Assembly (NCBI RefSeq): GCF_002215035.1
Contig: NZ_NKFP01000006.1
Location: 447,083-511,082, forward strand
Source: Leptolyngbya ohadii IS1
GTDB lineage: Bacteria > Cyanobacteriota > Cyanobacteriia > Elainellales > Elainellaceae
Length of the DNA stretch: 64,000 nt
Reading direction: 5' to 3'
In this document: positions 46,262 to 56,056 of the stretch, one piece after another
Numbering within the stretch: the stretch's first letter is position 1
How the letters are laid out: every line of letters begins with the position of its first letter
Notes under the pieces: generated by a model
The model's input: only the letters and a program-made list of their open reading frames with translations
Database searches by the model: none
Told to the model about the DNA's origin: nothing
Position numbers and translations under genes: made by a program

Positions 46262-47605
46262 TCAACCTTGCCGTCTCAGTCGCACCATAAAGAAACCGTC
46301 CATATTGTGGTGGTGGGGCAGTACCTTTAGCCAGCCCTGGGGTAAAGCAAAGGTCGCTGCGAGAGAGTTTTGGGCAGGAGGTTCGATCGCCCACTGGGAA
46401 TGGCGTTGAAGGAAGGATTGAACGATCGCCTCATTTTCCGCCGGATGCAGGGTACAGGTGGCATAGACCAGCACACCGCCCACTTTTGTCCAGGAGGCTG
46501 CTGCCTGCAAAAGCTCTGCCTGAAGCTGGCTCAGTTCCTTTACGGTATCGGGGGTTTGTCGCCAGCGGGCATCGGCATGGCGGTGCAGGGTTCCCAGTCC
46601 AGAACAGGGGGCATCGAGCAGCACCCGATCGGCTTGGTTGACTAAATCTGGCTGATCTCGACTGTCGCCCGTGCGAATGTGAATTGACTGAAGCTGGAGC
46701 CGATCGGCATTTTGCTGGAGCTTCTTGAGCCGAGAGGCATACCGATCGATCGCCCAAATGGTGCCGCGATCGTCCATCCGTTCTGCTGAATGGGTGGTTT
46801 TGCCGCCGGGAGCTGCACAGGCATCGATCACGGTTTCGCCGGGCTGGGGGTCGAGCAGTTCGCTCACGAGCTGGGCACTGCTGTCCTGCACTGACCAAAA
46901 TCCTTCTGTGTAGCCAGGGAGCTGGGTAATGGTTCCCACACCTTGGGGCAAACGCAGAGCGGTGGGAATGGGTGGGACGGGCATGATTGAAATTCCGGCG
47001 GATTCCATTGCCGATTGCACCTCTGCCACCGATGAACGCAATCGATTCACCCGCAGATCGATCTGGGGCGATCGATTAAACCACTCGCATAGTTTCTCCG
47101 CCTCTGCCAAGCCAAACTCATCTGCCCAGACCTGCACGATCCAGTCGGGATAGCTGTGTTGAATTCCCAAACGGGCGATCGGATCTTCCGGCACAGTCGG
47201 AATTTGGGTCGGATTAGATTGACTAAGGCGAAGATATTGCCGCAGCAAGCCGTTGACAAAGCCCGATAAGCCGGAAAATCCGTTCTGCTTTGCCAGATCC
47301 ACCGTTGTATTGACCGCTGCCGAAGCCGGAATCTGATCCAGATAGCGCAACTGATACAGCCCCAAATGCAAAATCAGCCGCAGATCCTCCGGCTGCTGGT
47401 GGGATTTCTTGGTTGCCAAATCATCTACGATCGCATCCAGGGTTCGCTGTCGCCGTACCGTGCCGTACACCAGTTCCGTGACAAATCGCCGATCGACAGA
47501 GGAAAGCTCCTGTCGTTGCAGCACTCGATCGACCGCAATGTCGGCAAAGGCACCTCGACCGATCGATCGCAGCACCAGAAACGCAAGCTGACGGGCAGAC
47601 ACCAT
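46262..47605 (-). CDS. rsmB: 16S rRNA m5C967 methyltransferase RsmB
   Basis: 447 residues. The N-terminal ~130 residues are the NusB-like RNA-binding domain (ARQLAFLVLRSIGRGAFADI). The methyltransferase part has the SAM loop CAAPGGKTTH (about 262), the DAPCSGLGTLHRHADARW segment with the releasing Cys (about 332), and the catalytic Cys in VYATCTLHPAENE (about 405). It methylates C967 of 16S rRNA in the P-site region. The 7TM-HD gene ends seven bases before its ATG, so the two are very likely one operon. Confidence 0.96.
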   Translation of the reverse strand: MVSARQLAFLVLRSIGRGAFADIAVDRVLQRQELSSVDRRFVTELVYGTVRRQRTLDAIVDDLATKKSHQQPEDLRLILHLGLYQLRYLDQIPASAAVNTTVDLAKQNGFSGLSGFVNGLLRQYLRLSQSNPTQIPTVPEDPIARLGIQHSYPDWIVQVWADEFGLAEAEKLCEWFNRSPQIDLRVNRLRSSVAEVQSAMESAGISIMPVPPIPTALRLPQGVGTITQLPGYTEGFWSVQDSSAQLVSELLDPQPGETVIDACAAPGGKTTHSAERMDDRGTIWAIDRYASRLKKLQQNADRLQLQSIHIRTGDSRDQPDLVNQADRVLLDAPCSGLGTLHRHADARWRQTPDTVKELSQLQAELLQAAASWTKVGGVLVYATCTLHPAENEAIVQSFLQRHSQWAIEPPAQNSLAATFALPQGWLKVLPHHHNMDGFFMVRLRRQG

Positions 47606-47612
47606 GAACTGA

Positions 47613-50222
47613 CTACACCCCCACTGAAGACTGGGAATTGGGGGACTGGGAATTCGACGGCGGGCTGCTCACCGCTTTGGGATAGGGAATGCGCTGGTGG
47701 TTAAACTGCTGCCACACCTGCACAAAGGTTTCGGCAATCTCGCCCAGATCTTCGCGGCTTAAACCGCTGTCTACAAGCTGATTGTCCTGCCACCGTCCCC
47801 GCAGAATCCGGTTAATCATGGCAAGGGCTTCCACCGGGGAGGCATCCTTGAGCGATCGCAAAGCGGCTTCGCAGGAGTCTGCCAGCATTACAATTCCCGT
47901 TTCACGGCTCTGGGGAATGGGTCCGTCGTAACGAAAATCCGATTCCTTGACGGTAATCGTGGGGTCATCCTGTGCCTGTTGCTGCGCTTGGTGGTAGAAA
48001 TAGGCGATCGTCATTGTGCCCTGATGTTCTGGGATAAATGCCTGAATTGCTTTGGGTAGACGACATTTACGTGCCATTACCAGCCCTTCTGAGACGTGCT
48101 TTTTGATCAGATCGGCGCTTATCCATGGATCGGCGATCGCGTCATGCTTGTTGGGTCCACCCATCTGGTTTTCGATAAAGCCCTGTGGGTCGTGCATCTT
48201 GCCAATGTCATGATAAAGCGTGCCCGCTCGCACGAGTTCCACATTGCAGCCCAACCGCCGCGCCGCTGCTTCCGCTAGAGTTGACACAAACAGCGTGTGC
48301 TGAAATGTACCGGGTGCCTCGGAGGCAAGCCGCTTTAGCATATTGCAATTGGGATTTGCCAGTTCTGCGAGTCGAATCGGCGTGATCAGGTCAAAAACAT
48401 GCTCCAGGTAAGGACTGACCCCCAGCGCAATTACACTCCAGGCAATGCCCATCAAGCACTGCAATGCTGCCCCGGTCAGCACCAGATACCAGACGGTAGT
48501 GGCTGCCGCACTCAGAATCAGGCTCATCAGCAGGTAAACGCTGCCCTGCACCAAGCCCACCACGCCGCCTAGCAGCGCAAATTCCTCGCGGGTTCGCAGT
48601 CGCCCTGCCATCAGCCCCCCCACAATTCCGCCGATCGCACTTGCCACCAAATTCGTCCAGGGAATATCCATGCCCACGGGCAATAGCAGACTCAACAGCC
48701 CCACGGTTGTTGCTCCCAGCGCCGAGCCGTAAAAGCTGCCTACCAGCAAGCCGATCGCCGGAAGACTGGTTCCCGGAACACTCAGGGCAAGCAAAATGGG
48801 CGCACTCAGTGCCAGCAGCAGCACCAGCACATTATCCCTAGGGCGCAATCCCGGATGAAAGCGACGTTCCACCAACCAAAAGACACCGATCGCTCCAGCA
48901 ACCAGCGTTGCAAAGCCCAAAATTCCAGCCCAATTGGTACGTCTGCGGCTCATGCCAAAGTGATCCAGCAAGACAAAATCGCTCTGGGTAATAATTTCGC
49001 CTGCCTCCACGATCGTCTCGCCCTGACGAGTTTTTACCACCACATTCTGAACTGCCTGTGCCGCCTGCTCTGCCCGAATTTTCGTCTGTTCTGAGTCTTT
49101 GATCAGGTTTGGTTTCACCACCGCTGCCAGAATGTTGGTTGCCAGTCCGGTTGCGTTTGCTGAAAGTCCAGAGTCAAGCTGAAGCTTGATTGCATTTTTA
49201 ATCAGGGCATCGGGTAAACCGGGGGCAATTCCCTGCGCCAGAATCCGTTCCAGGGTGAGCTGAATCGTTTTGCGAGTTCTGTCCCATTCGGCGTCCGTCA
49301 GTGCCAGCAGGCGATCGTCATACACGCCGTTGAGTCCGTCCAGACTGTTTGTGCCCAGGGAAACCTTGGCTGCCCGATACCGCTGCCTTGCCCGCAGCAC
49401 GACTTCCTGAAGTGCCGAAAAGTCGTCGGTTCCGTTGGTTCTGCGATAGTTTTGCAGTTCTAAAATAGCAACCTGAAGCGAAGGATTGGGCGACGACGGG
49501 GTTTGTTGAGAAACAGGTTGGGAAACAGGCTGGGAATTGGGTTTGCGGGTAGGTACATTCTGTCCCGTTACGGCTGCGATCGTCGCTTGCCAGTCCCAAT
49601 CGGTTGCCTGCCGGAGATACTGCTGGGTTGCCGTTGAAATAAACCCAGTGTCTACAAAGGGGAATGCGCCTGCCTGCTGCCGAATATCGTTGCCCTGATC
49701 GATCAAACGCTGGAGGGAGTGATAAATTTCCTGATTCACAGCTGCATCGATCGCCATGACGGGGATTGCCGCCGTTCGAGCTGCTTTTCGATTGGCTTCC
49801 GTCGTTTTAACATCCAGAACCGTTGCAGTTTCCGGCGCACGAAGCAACTGGGGGGAGAGCGTTCCCACTGCGAGTTCCGGTTCGTTGTAAAAACGATAGC
49901 CCATCGCACTGGTGAGCAGGACGATCGCAATCAGCAGAATGGGGAGTCTGACCTGGAGTTGGGAGGGCAAGCGGCGGCGAATCTGCTGCGGGTTGAATGC
50001 TACTCCCAAGAAAGCGCTTTCCTGAAGGCGGGACTGAACAGCAGGCGGTAATTTTTGCAGGCCCTTTTCCAGCCCCCGATGGACTTGCTTTTGTATCTCT
50101 TTCCCTAAGGGTTCCAGTGATTTCTCAAAATGGCAATATCGACTGCCAATTTGCACCTGTAAAGCAGAAAGTATTTGCCGCCACCGCACCACTTGTTGAG
50201 CGAACGATCGCAGGGGTTTCAT
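47613..50222 (-). CDS. 7TM-HD phosphohydrolase (PgpH-like)
   Basis: 869 residues. An N-terminal soluble segment and one membrane helix (LPILLIAIVLLTSAMGYRFY) are followed by a large extracytoplasmic 7TMR-HDED domain (about 125-450), seven transmembrane helices (about 450-640) and a C-terminal HD domain with HDIGKMHDP near residue 690 and the downstream metal His/Asp in EHQGTMTIAYF and ADSCEAALRS. PgpH-type proteins degrade cyclic di-AMP. By analogy this should control c-di-AMP, linked in cyanobacteria to night survival and osmotic state. rsmB follows immediately. Confidence 0.93.
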   Translation of the reverse strand: MKPLRSFAQQVVRWRQILSALQVQIGSRYCHFEKSLEPLGKEIQKQVHRGLEKGLQKLPPAVQSRLQESAFLGVAFNPQQIRRRLPSQLQVRLPILLIAIVLLTSAMGYRFYNEPELAVGTLSPQLLRAPETATVLDVKTTEANRKAARTAAIPVMAIDAAVNQEIYHSLQRLIDQGNDIRQQAGAFPFVDTGFISTATQQYLRQATDWDWQATIAAVTGQNVPTRKPNSQPVSQPVSQQTPSSPNPSLQVAILELQNYRRTNGTDDFSALQEVVLRARQRYRAAKVSLGTNSLDGLNGVYDDRLLALTDAEWDRTRKTIQLTLERILAQGIAPGLPDALIKNAIKLQLDSGLSANATGLATNILAAVVKPNLIKDSEQTKIRAEQAAQAVQNVVVKTRQGETIVEAGEIITQSDFVLLDHFGMSRRRTNWAGILGFATLVAGAIGVFWLVERRFHPGLRPRDNVLVLLLALSAPILLALSVPGTSLPAIGLLVGSFYGSALGATTVGLLSLLLPVGMDIPWTNLVASAIGGIVGGLMAGRLRTREEFALLGGVVGLVQGSVYLLMSLILSAAATTVWYLVLTGAALQCLMGIAWSVIALGVSPYLEHVFDLITPIRLAELANPNCNMLKRLASEAPGTFQHTLFVSTLAEAAARRLGCNVELVRAGTLYHDIGKMHDPQGFIENQMGGPNKHDAIADPWISADLIKKHVSEGLVMARKCRLPKAIQAFIPEHQGTMTIAYFYHQAQQQAQDDPTITVKESDFRYDGPIPQSRETGIVMLADSCEAALRSLKDASPVEALAMINRILRGRWQDNQLVDSGLSREDLGEIAETFVQVWQQFNHQRIPYPKAVSSPPSNSQSPNSQSSVGV

Positions 50223-50560
50223 GAATAGCTCCCAGGGTCTGTATGCGTAAGTTCATAGGGACAAGAGACTGAATCTGCGATGCTTTTTAGGGTCTAATCG
50301 CCATTGCTTTCCCCCGATAGGATTACCCTGTTGAGACAAGACTCTGGTATGCACGGGCAACGTTGCGCTAAACACCTGTGATGATAGGGCTGGAACAGTA
50401 GAACAGAAGAGAGTCTGTGATCAAGAAATTTTGAGAATCATTGACTACTGTAATCCAATGTAAACAGCAAGTCACCGTTAATAGTAGCCCATAGTATACC
50501 GAACTCTAACGAAGGCTTTGTTTCGCTTCGCTTCACCCACCTGCTCCCGCAAAATTTTTG
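50223..50560. other. Intergenic region, no feature seen
   Basis: 338 bp between two minus-strand genes. It should hold the promoter of the 7TM-HD/rsmB operon. I see no clear RNA or repeat. Confidence 0.4.
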
Positions 50561-51598
50561 CTAGCGCGGGCGTACCAGTCGGGGAATTGCCGTAACTGTC
50601 GATCCTGCGGACGATTTTGCGGATTGCCAGCTGTACGGCTGAAATGCGCCAGACCAAGCTGCCCAAAGTCGATCGGATAGCTCTAGAAGGTCTGCGACGG
50701 ATGCAATACCCCAGAGATGCTTCAACGTGTTGGACTGATCACGATCGATCGCCAGTCGCCAGCCAATAGGCAAACCTGCTTCGCTCAAATGCGCTCCGGC
50801 AAACAGTCCCATGAGAGCTGCCGCTTCTGGGTCAGGATTGAGGCGCAGCGTGTGCAGTAGAGCCAGGGGAAAAACGGTCGGCGTTTTCAGCATCCCATAA
50901 AGGGCAGCGGCGACAGGAGACAGGATCTCTGGCAGCATCGTGAGCGGGATGTCCTGCTCCAGCCAAGTCTGAACTTGCTGAAGCTGATCTCGCAGGTCAC
51001 AATTCTCTGCGGCTGAATTTCCCTGCATGATTGGGGCGGATTGCTTCCCCGATCGCAGTCCCTTAGGCAGTTCCTCAAGCAGTGGATGCTCCATCAGTGC
51101 ATATAGGGAGGTTCCCAAATTACCGCGATCGACTCTAAATTGCTCTTGCAGAATGCCCGAAACAATCAGGGCGATCGTGAGGAGTTCTGTTTGTCGGGGT
51201 ACGGGTAGATGTGCCAATTGTGGCACTAGGGACTGCTGAATCTGCGTCTGGCTTTCGTGACAAAACAGGATCAGGGGCAGAAGATCGATCGCCGAATCTG
51301 GCTTTTGCGTAGAACGATTTTGCTCTGTTCGCACGGGGGATTGCACGACTTGAGCCTGAAGAATTGGCGGCTGAATCAAAGCATTTGCCAGGGCGAGAAA
51401 AGGTCTGCTGCTCAATCCGCTTTCAGCCCGCTGCTCGGCTTCCGGAAACAGATTCAACCGCCAGATATGAGTTGCATCGCGGAGGGATAGGGACGGCTGT
51501 GCCAACATGCCAGATTGTAAGGCGATCGTTCCAAAGACTTCTCCTAGCGCTGCCCCCAGCAATGCTCCCCGAAACCGACTTCTCAGCGTGAACTGCAT
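50561..51598 (-). CDS. Degenerate ADP-ribosylglycohydrolase-like protein
   Basis: 345 residues, helical. The start RFRGALLGAALGEVFGTIAL (6-25) and the end ALMGLFAGAHLSEAGLPIGW (about 275-294) match the first and last helices of ADP-ribosylglycohydrolases. In active enzymes the first has GDALG and the last GD(T/S)DT-type metal ligands; here the acids are gone (GEVFG, GAHLSEAG), and the central TD motif is not found. So it is probably a non-catalytic relative. The central part carries a variable polar insert (about 85-105 and 185-205). Function unknown; it stands alone. Confidence 0.7.
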   Translation of the reverse strand: MQFTLRSRFRGALLGAALGEVFGTIALQSGMLAQPSLSLRDATHIWRLNLFPEAEQRAESGLSSRPFLALANALIQPPILQAQVVQSPVRTEQNRSTQKPDSAIDLLPLILFCHESQTQIQQSLVPQLAHLPVPRQTELLTIALIVSGILQEQFRVDRGNLGTSLYALMEHPLLEELPKGLRSGKQSAPIMQGNSAAENCDLRDQLQQVQTWLEQDIPLTMLPEILSPVAAALYGMLKTPTVFPLALLHTLRLNPDPEAAALMGLFAGAHLSEAGLPIGWRLAIDRDQSNTLKHLWGIASVADLLELSDRLWAAWSGAFQPYSWQSAKSSAGSTVTAIPRLVRPR

Positions 51599-51836
51599 GA
51601 CCTGTATAATCCTTTGAGGTTAATCCGCTGGCAATCTCCCTAATTCTCCTTTCCAGGAAGTTCAGGCGAGAACAGCCTTCCGGATCAATTCCTGCGAGTG
51701 TTGAATAGTAAGCTCATGAAAATTGGGTCGATGGGACGACGAGCTACTCTTGCCCTATCCTAATCGCTGCTCAGCTTCATTGAATCGCTTCCGCGAATCC
51801 CTCCCGCGAATCCCTAGTGAACGTTTCTGTTGCTTC

Positions 51837-52544
51837 ATGCTTATGCCATCTCGCCTTCGTTTTGTTCGCGTTCTATGCCTGGCTGGGCTGCTGCGTCCCG
51901 CTGCTTTTGTACTGCTGAGTTGCCTGACGTTTAATTCCCTGGGCTTTCCCGCTATTAGCCAAACGCCTTCGCCTGCTCCGACTGTCAGTCCAAATCGCCC
52001 CATCCTCCGGATCGGTAGCCAGGGAGAATCGGTGAAGGAACTTCAGGCAATGCTCAAACTGCTGGGCTATTACCGAGAAGCCGTAGACGGTAGCTACCAG
52101 CAGAGTACCGCCGATGCCGTGACTTCCTTTCAGCGATCGAGCGGACTGACTGCGGATGGTGTTGTAGGTTCGGAAACCTGGAGCCGGTTGCTGCCTCCCT
52201 CTCCTACAGTCGCGGCAACTGCTCCCCCTGCTCCAACGCCTTCCCCCACTCCAACGCCTTCCCCTACTCCGACACCAGCCCCTTCCTCTACTCCGACACC
52301 AGTTCCAGCGGCTTCTCCGGGCAGCGCAACCTCGATCGATCTCCCAACCCTGCGGAGGGGAATGCGCGGCAGTGCGATCGAACGACTCCAGGAACGCCTG
52401 CGATCGCTCGGATTTTATGACGGTGAGGTGGATGGTATCTTTGGGGCACAAACCCAGGCAGCTGTGGAATCGGCTCAGCGAAACTTTGGGCTTGAACCGG
52501 ATGGTGTTGTGGGTCCGGCGACTTGGGGGGTACTGTTGCGGTAG
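51837..52544 (+). CDS. Secreted protein with two peptidoglycan-binding (PG_binding_1) domains
   Basis: 235 residues from the ATG at 51837; earlier in-frame codons lack signal character. A signal peptide (RVLCLAGLLRPAAFVLLSCL) is followed by PG_binding_1 domain 1 (GSQGESVKELQAMLKLLGYY to GVVGSETWSRLL), a Pro/Thr/Ser linker of repeated PTPSPTPTP units, and domain 2 (GMRGSAIERLQERLRSLGFY to GVVGPATWGVLLR) at the C-terminus. Likely periplasmic and bound to the cell wall; there is no catalytic domain. The linker repeat is prone to length change. Confidence 0.88.
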   Translation: MLMPSRLRFVRVLCLAGLLRPAAFVLLSCLTFNSLGFPAISQTPSPAPTVSPNRPILRIGSQGESVKELQAMLKLLGYYREAVDGSYQQSTADAVTSFQRSSGLTADGVVGSETWSRLLPPSPTVAATAPPAPTPSPTPTPSPTPTPAPSSTPTPVPAASPGSATSIDLPTLRRGMRGSAIERLQERLRSLGFYDGEVDGIFGAQTQAAVESAQRNFGLEPDGVVGPATWGVLLR

Positions 52545-53107
52545 TGAATGGCGAATTAGGGGGATGGAGCTGAACGAATATGCAATCGATAAACTGTCCT
52601 TTACTCAGTTATAAACTTAGGTTAACGATCGTCAACATTGGCAAAGTGACCTTCCCCTCGCCGATCGCCGATGCTATCTTGAATTCAGGTACAGAAAAGC
52701 AAACAAGCAAACCTTACTGAATCGCAACAAGTAGATCGATTGATTTGAATTGATGGATTACAGCCTGTACCGCCCGCTAGTAGTCCAGACGCAGTCGCTT
52801 CCAGTAGCTCAGCATAGCCCTTCAGTCCGTGGAAATTGCATTTCTCATGCAGACTGATTTCAAAGGCATAAAGAGATGCGCCACATAGCTCTATTGTCTC
52901 CTATAGAGACAGGTATGCGAGGGTTGACAGGTTGAGATTGCGGTTGATTAAGTTCTATCCCTTCGTAAAGGAACGTCTTAATTCAAGTTCATTTCGTTCA
53001 CAACTCAACTCGATTTTCGGGGTCTGGTTTATGCCAGACCTCATCGATTTTTAAAGGACTTTCAAAAGTTGGTCTTTTAAGGCAAAGGGCTAATCGGAAA
53101 TTGGCGT
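52545..53107. other. Intergenic region with hairpins downstream of sigF
   Basis: 563 bp. Two hairpins lie next to the sigF stop: TTAAAAGAC/GTCCTTTAA (about 53051-53080, followed by T-rich sequence on the minus strand) and GGTCTGG/CCAGACC (53021-53040). Another, TGTCTC/GAGACA, is near 52887-52905. The first two probably end sigF transcripts; a small RNA cannot be ruled out. Confidence 0.45.
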
Positions 53108-53881
53108 CTAGTTGCCCGTTGTCATGGACTTCTTGAGCAGCTTCAAGCCCCGCTTCACTCGTCGGGATACGGTGACAGCACTGATACCCAACCGCTCTGC
53201 CGTCTCTTTTTGAGTCAGGTCGTACAGGAACACAAATTCCAGGACTTCACGCGTACGCTTCTCAAGCTGATGGAGTGCCTGTTGTAGGCGAATCCGGTCT
53301 TCCTGAGCAAGCTGAAAGCTCTGATATTGAGCATCCGGAACCAGATCCCCTAACGAAGTAGAGCCGTCTTCCTCGTCTCGCATGGGGGCATCCAGGCTCA
53401 GCGGTGCCCGATTCCGATAAGCCAGCTTAATTTCCTGCCACTCTGCCAGCGTAATTTGCAGCGCTTCTGCCAGTTCGGCGTCTGTGGGCTGGCGGTGTAA
53501 TTCGGTTTGCAGTTGCCGAGTAATGCTAGCTGCTTGATGTTGGAGTGCCTGCCAGCGGCGGGGAATTCTAACGGGGGAGCCTTTGTCGCGCAGGTAGTGC
53601 TGAATTTCGCCTCGGATGTAGGGGATGGCGAAGGAACTGAAGGCATGACCCTTCGACATATCAAACCGTTCAATCGCTCGAATTAAGCCTAGGCTACCAA
53701 CTTGAAGCAGGTCTTCATAGCTTTCAGTACATTGGTTGACCCAGTGGTGCGCTTCTTTTCTGACTAATCCAAAGTTGAGCTGAACAAGCCGATTTCTTAG
53801 ACTTGCAGAGGGTAATTTTTGATATTCCCGCAGCAGTTGTAAGCTCTCACTTTTAAGCTCGGTAGCGACTGGAGTTTGCAT
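53108..53881 (-). CDS. sigF: Group 3 RNA polymerase sigma factor (SigF type)
   Basis: 257 residues, sigma-70 family without region 1. Region 2 has LVQLNFGLVRKEAHHWVNQ, DLLQVGSLGLIRAIERFD and AFSSFAIPYIRGEIQHYLRD (−10 recognition); region 3 follows RIPRRWQALQHQAA; region 4 ends with TQKETAERLGISAVTVSRRV, the −35 helix-turn-helix. The overall type is that of SigF/SigB/SpoIIG-like factors, and in cyanobacteria SigF controls type IV pili and motility. No anti-sigma factor is adjacent. The gene has a long upstream gap. Confidence 0.9.
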   Translation of the reverse strand: MQTPVATELKSESLQLLREYQKLPSASLRNRLVQLNFGLVRKEAHHWVNQCTESYEDLLQVGSLGLIRAIERFDMSKGHAFSSFAIPYIRGEIQHYLRDKGSPVRIPRRWQALQHQAASITRQLQTELHRQPTDAELAEALQITLAEWQEIKLAYRNRAPLSLDAPMRDEEDGSTSLGDLVPDAQYQSFQLAQEDRIRLQQALHQLEKRTREVLEFVFLYDLTQKETAERLGISAVTVSRRVKRGLKLLKKSMTTGN

Positions 53882-54780
53882 AACGAAATTCAGGGTAAAT
53901 GAGAGACAGAAGACAGAGTAAGCTCAGAAAATTGACTCAACTTTTGTCCTTGCCATAAAAGCAATACGACAAGAAGCAATTTGACCCTTACTGAGCGCAG
54001 AAATAAAAACCGTCTCATCAGCAATCACTAAGTTATCCCTGAGCGATCGCTGTAGGTGAAGCAGGAGCAGTGCAAGCCAATCTTGAAGTTTGCAAAACCG
54101 AAGGCATCAACGGGATTAAAAAGTAGAAAAACACCGCTTCAAGTAGGACAAGCTGCCCAACAGAGAACGATTTCTACACCTGTATTACTCAAGGTAGGCG
54201 CTTCCGTAGAGGAACCACAACTGCAATTTCACGGAAGATGGGACAGATCTAGCCTGAAGTCTTCCTGTGCAAGCCTCCAAGCCAATTTACCAGCACTTTC
54301 CAGAAAAGCGCAATTCTTGAACTCAACTATTTTTGGCTCACGCCGTAGCGTAAAAACCCTCCATCTTTAGGGAATCATCACGAATTCTACGGACAAAGCA
54401 ATCGAAAGATCATAAAGAGGAATAAAAGATCGGTGAGTCTTTGTAAAAGCTTATTGAAGATTGAAGGAATCAATTAATCGGAAGGAATAGAAAAAATAAT
54501 TGTGCTAAAAGTTTTGTCCGCGATTGTGTTCCGCCTCCGCTGCAACTGAGGTGAGGTTTGCAGGTAAGGCGTTTAAATTTAAAGCAAAAATTAGGGCATA
54601 TCATTCAAAACATGCCCTAATCTCGTGAATTTTATATCAATGCTCGACCCCCTGATCGACATATTTGCTCGACACCACTATGGGATACGGCATAAATATA
54701 CGGCATTACCGTGCCTCAAAAAGGTCTAAAGCAAGGGATGGCTGTAGGAACGATAGAGGGTTGAGCGATCGTTGAGTGAA
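53882..54780. other. Long intergenic region between sigF and psbO
   Basis: 899 bp. The only clear element is the psbO terminator at 54585-54621. A 104-codon plus-strand frame (54056-54370, GTG start) has an unlikely composition. The sigF promoter should lie at its left end. Confidence 0.5.
54585..54621 (-). terminator. psbO terminator
   Basis: A perfect 10-bp stem ATTAGGGCAT/ATGCCCTAAT (54590-54599 with 54612-54621) ends in five T on the minus strand. It lies about 160 bases past the psbO stop. Confidence 0.8.
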
Positions 54781-55605
54781 CTATGCCTGAGCAGGTTCTA
54801 TACGACCGTAGAAAAGCCCGCGAATTTTTACGTCAACTGGCTCTTTAGATCCCATATCGGTGTCAGAGGGCTGCACGCTCTCGAAGGTACCCGCAATCTC
54901 GCCCGTTGCGCTGTTGACCTTAGCCACTTGCAGCGAAATTCTGCCTTGCCCTGTTCGGAACGACTTGAGGTTTTCCTTCAGCAGTTCCTCGTTGTCACCG
55001 CGAGAAGGCAGTGCAACAGCGGTGTCATAGCCAGCGGTTAATCCACGAGCTTTGGGGTCGAGGAAGTTAGAAGTACGGTAGGACGGAACGCGAAACTCGC
55101 CTTCAAAGTCGGTGGAAGTGTTGATGCTATCCGTTGCCTGTGCCGTTGCAACCAGTCCTTTAACCGTAAACAGGAAGGGATACATTTCGCCACCCGGCAG
55201 CTTCACCGTAATTGCCTGGAAATCGAAGCCGTCCTCTTCCGAGAAAGTCAGTTCACCGTTGTTAAGCTTTAGCGATCCTCTCACCTGATCCAGCGAGGAG
55301 GTGAGGCGCGTTAAAGGTCTTCCGGCAATGAACTGGGCTTCCTGCCGCTTATTGGTCGTTTCTTCTTTCACGAAGAAGTTAGTGGGTTCCAGGCACAGAT
55401 CGGTGATCAGATAGGACTCGTTAGGCTCGATCGCGATCGCGCCCCGGCTCGTTTCAGAAAGTTGAGGACAGGTGTTTGCCAGACCCGTGCCTCGAATTTG
55501 CTCGTAGGTAAGGGCAACATTTGCATTGGAAGAACTGTCGCTGCAAGCTGTGAGCAACCCTATGCACAGAGCCAGGAATGCAGCGATGAAAGCGCGATAC
55601 CTCAT
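54781..55605 (-). CDS. psbO: Photosystem II manganese-stabilising protein PsbO
   Basis: 274 residues from the ATG at 55605. The lumenal extrinsic subunit that stabilises the oxygen-evolving Mn cluster. Family segments: LTYEQIRGTGLANTCPQLSE, LCLEPTNFFVKEE with the second Cys of the conserved disulfide, SSTDFEGEF-like STDFEGEFRVPSYRTSNFLD, ARGLTAGYDTAVALP, and the end VKIRGLFYGRIEP. The leader ends in a lipobox (GLLTACSD), so this form is probably lipid anchored, as in some other cyanobacteria. A stem-loop terminator follows downstream. The gene is monocistronic. Confidence 0.97.
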   Translation of the reverse strand: MRYRAFIAAFLALCIGLLTACSDSSSNANVALTYEQIRGTGLANTCPQLSETSRGAIAIEPNESYLITDLCLEPTNFFVKEETTNKRQEAQFIAGRPLTRLTSSLDQVRGSLKLNNGELTFSEEDGFDFQAITVKLPGGEMYPFLFTVKGLVATAQATDSINTSTDFEGEFRVPSYRTSNFLDPKARGLTAGYDTAVALPSRGDNEELLKENLKSFRTGQGRISLQVAKVNSATGEIAGTFESVQPSDTDMGSKEPVDVKIRGLFYGRIEPAQA

Positions 55606-56056
55606 GGTCAACCTCTAGTTTCTCTAGTTTCTAATTGTGAAAACCTTACAGTATCTTGTTAAGGAGTATCTATGACAAGCGGGCAATCCCGTTCATACTG
55701 AATTTTACAAGACCTTGTTACCTTTCTTTTGCGGAATCTCATAAATTCCTATGGATGAAACAGTAAATGAGGACAGGCGATCGGGATGCTGGATCAAGAG
55801 CGGCATCGGGACAAATGAGAAAGGGATTTCAAATCATTGCGGATCGTTGCGGAGATGCCTCTCTGTCCGTAAAATCGCATTTCACGATACAGACAGGACG
55901 ACCGGAAAGCGAAATGGTGGTCGAAAGGATGGTTGATTTTTATCAATCTGGGAAAGACGTTGCTGAACGATCGTAAATGGACCGGATCGGAAGCAGGTGG
56001 GTTCTATTCCAGATTGAACTCCAAATTGGGTGAGTGAAAGCAGGACAGGAGGGCAA
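55606..56056. other. Intergenic region between psbO and the next gene
   Basis: 451 bp between divergent genes, presumably holding a strong psbO promoter near its left end. Short frames at 55751-55976 have no ribosome-binding site and look non-coding. Confidence 0.4.

Noticed and set aside
54056-54370. 104-codon plus-strand frame between sigF and psbO
   Set aside because: GTG start without a ribosome-binding site, very basic and low-quality composition, no recognisable motif.
55751-55976. Short plus-strand frames upstream of the 56057 gene
   Set aside because: Two overlapping frames without ribosome-binding sites in the psbO upstream region.
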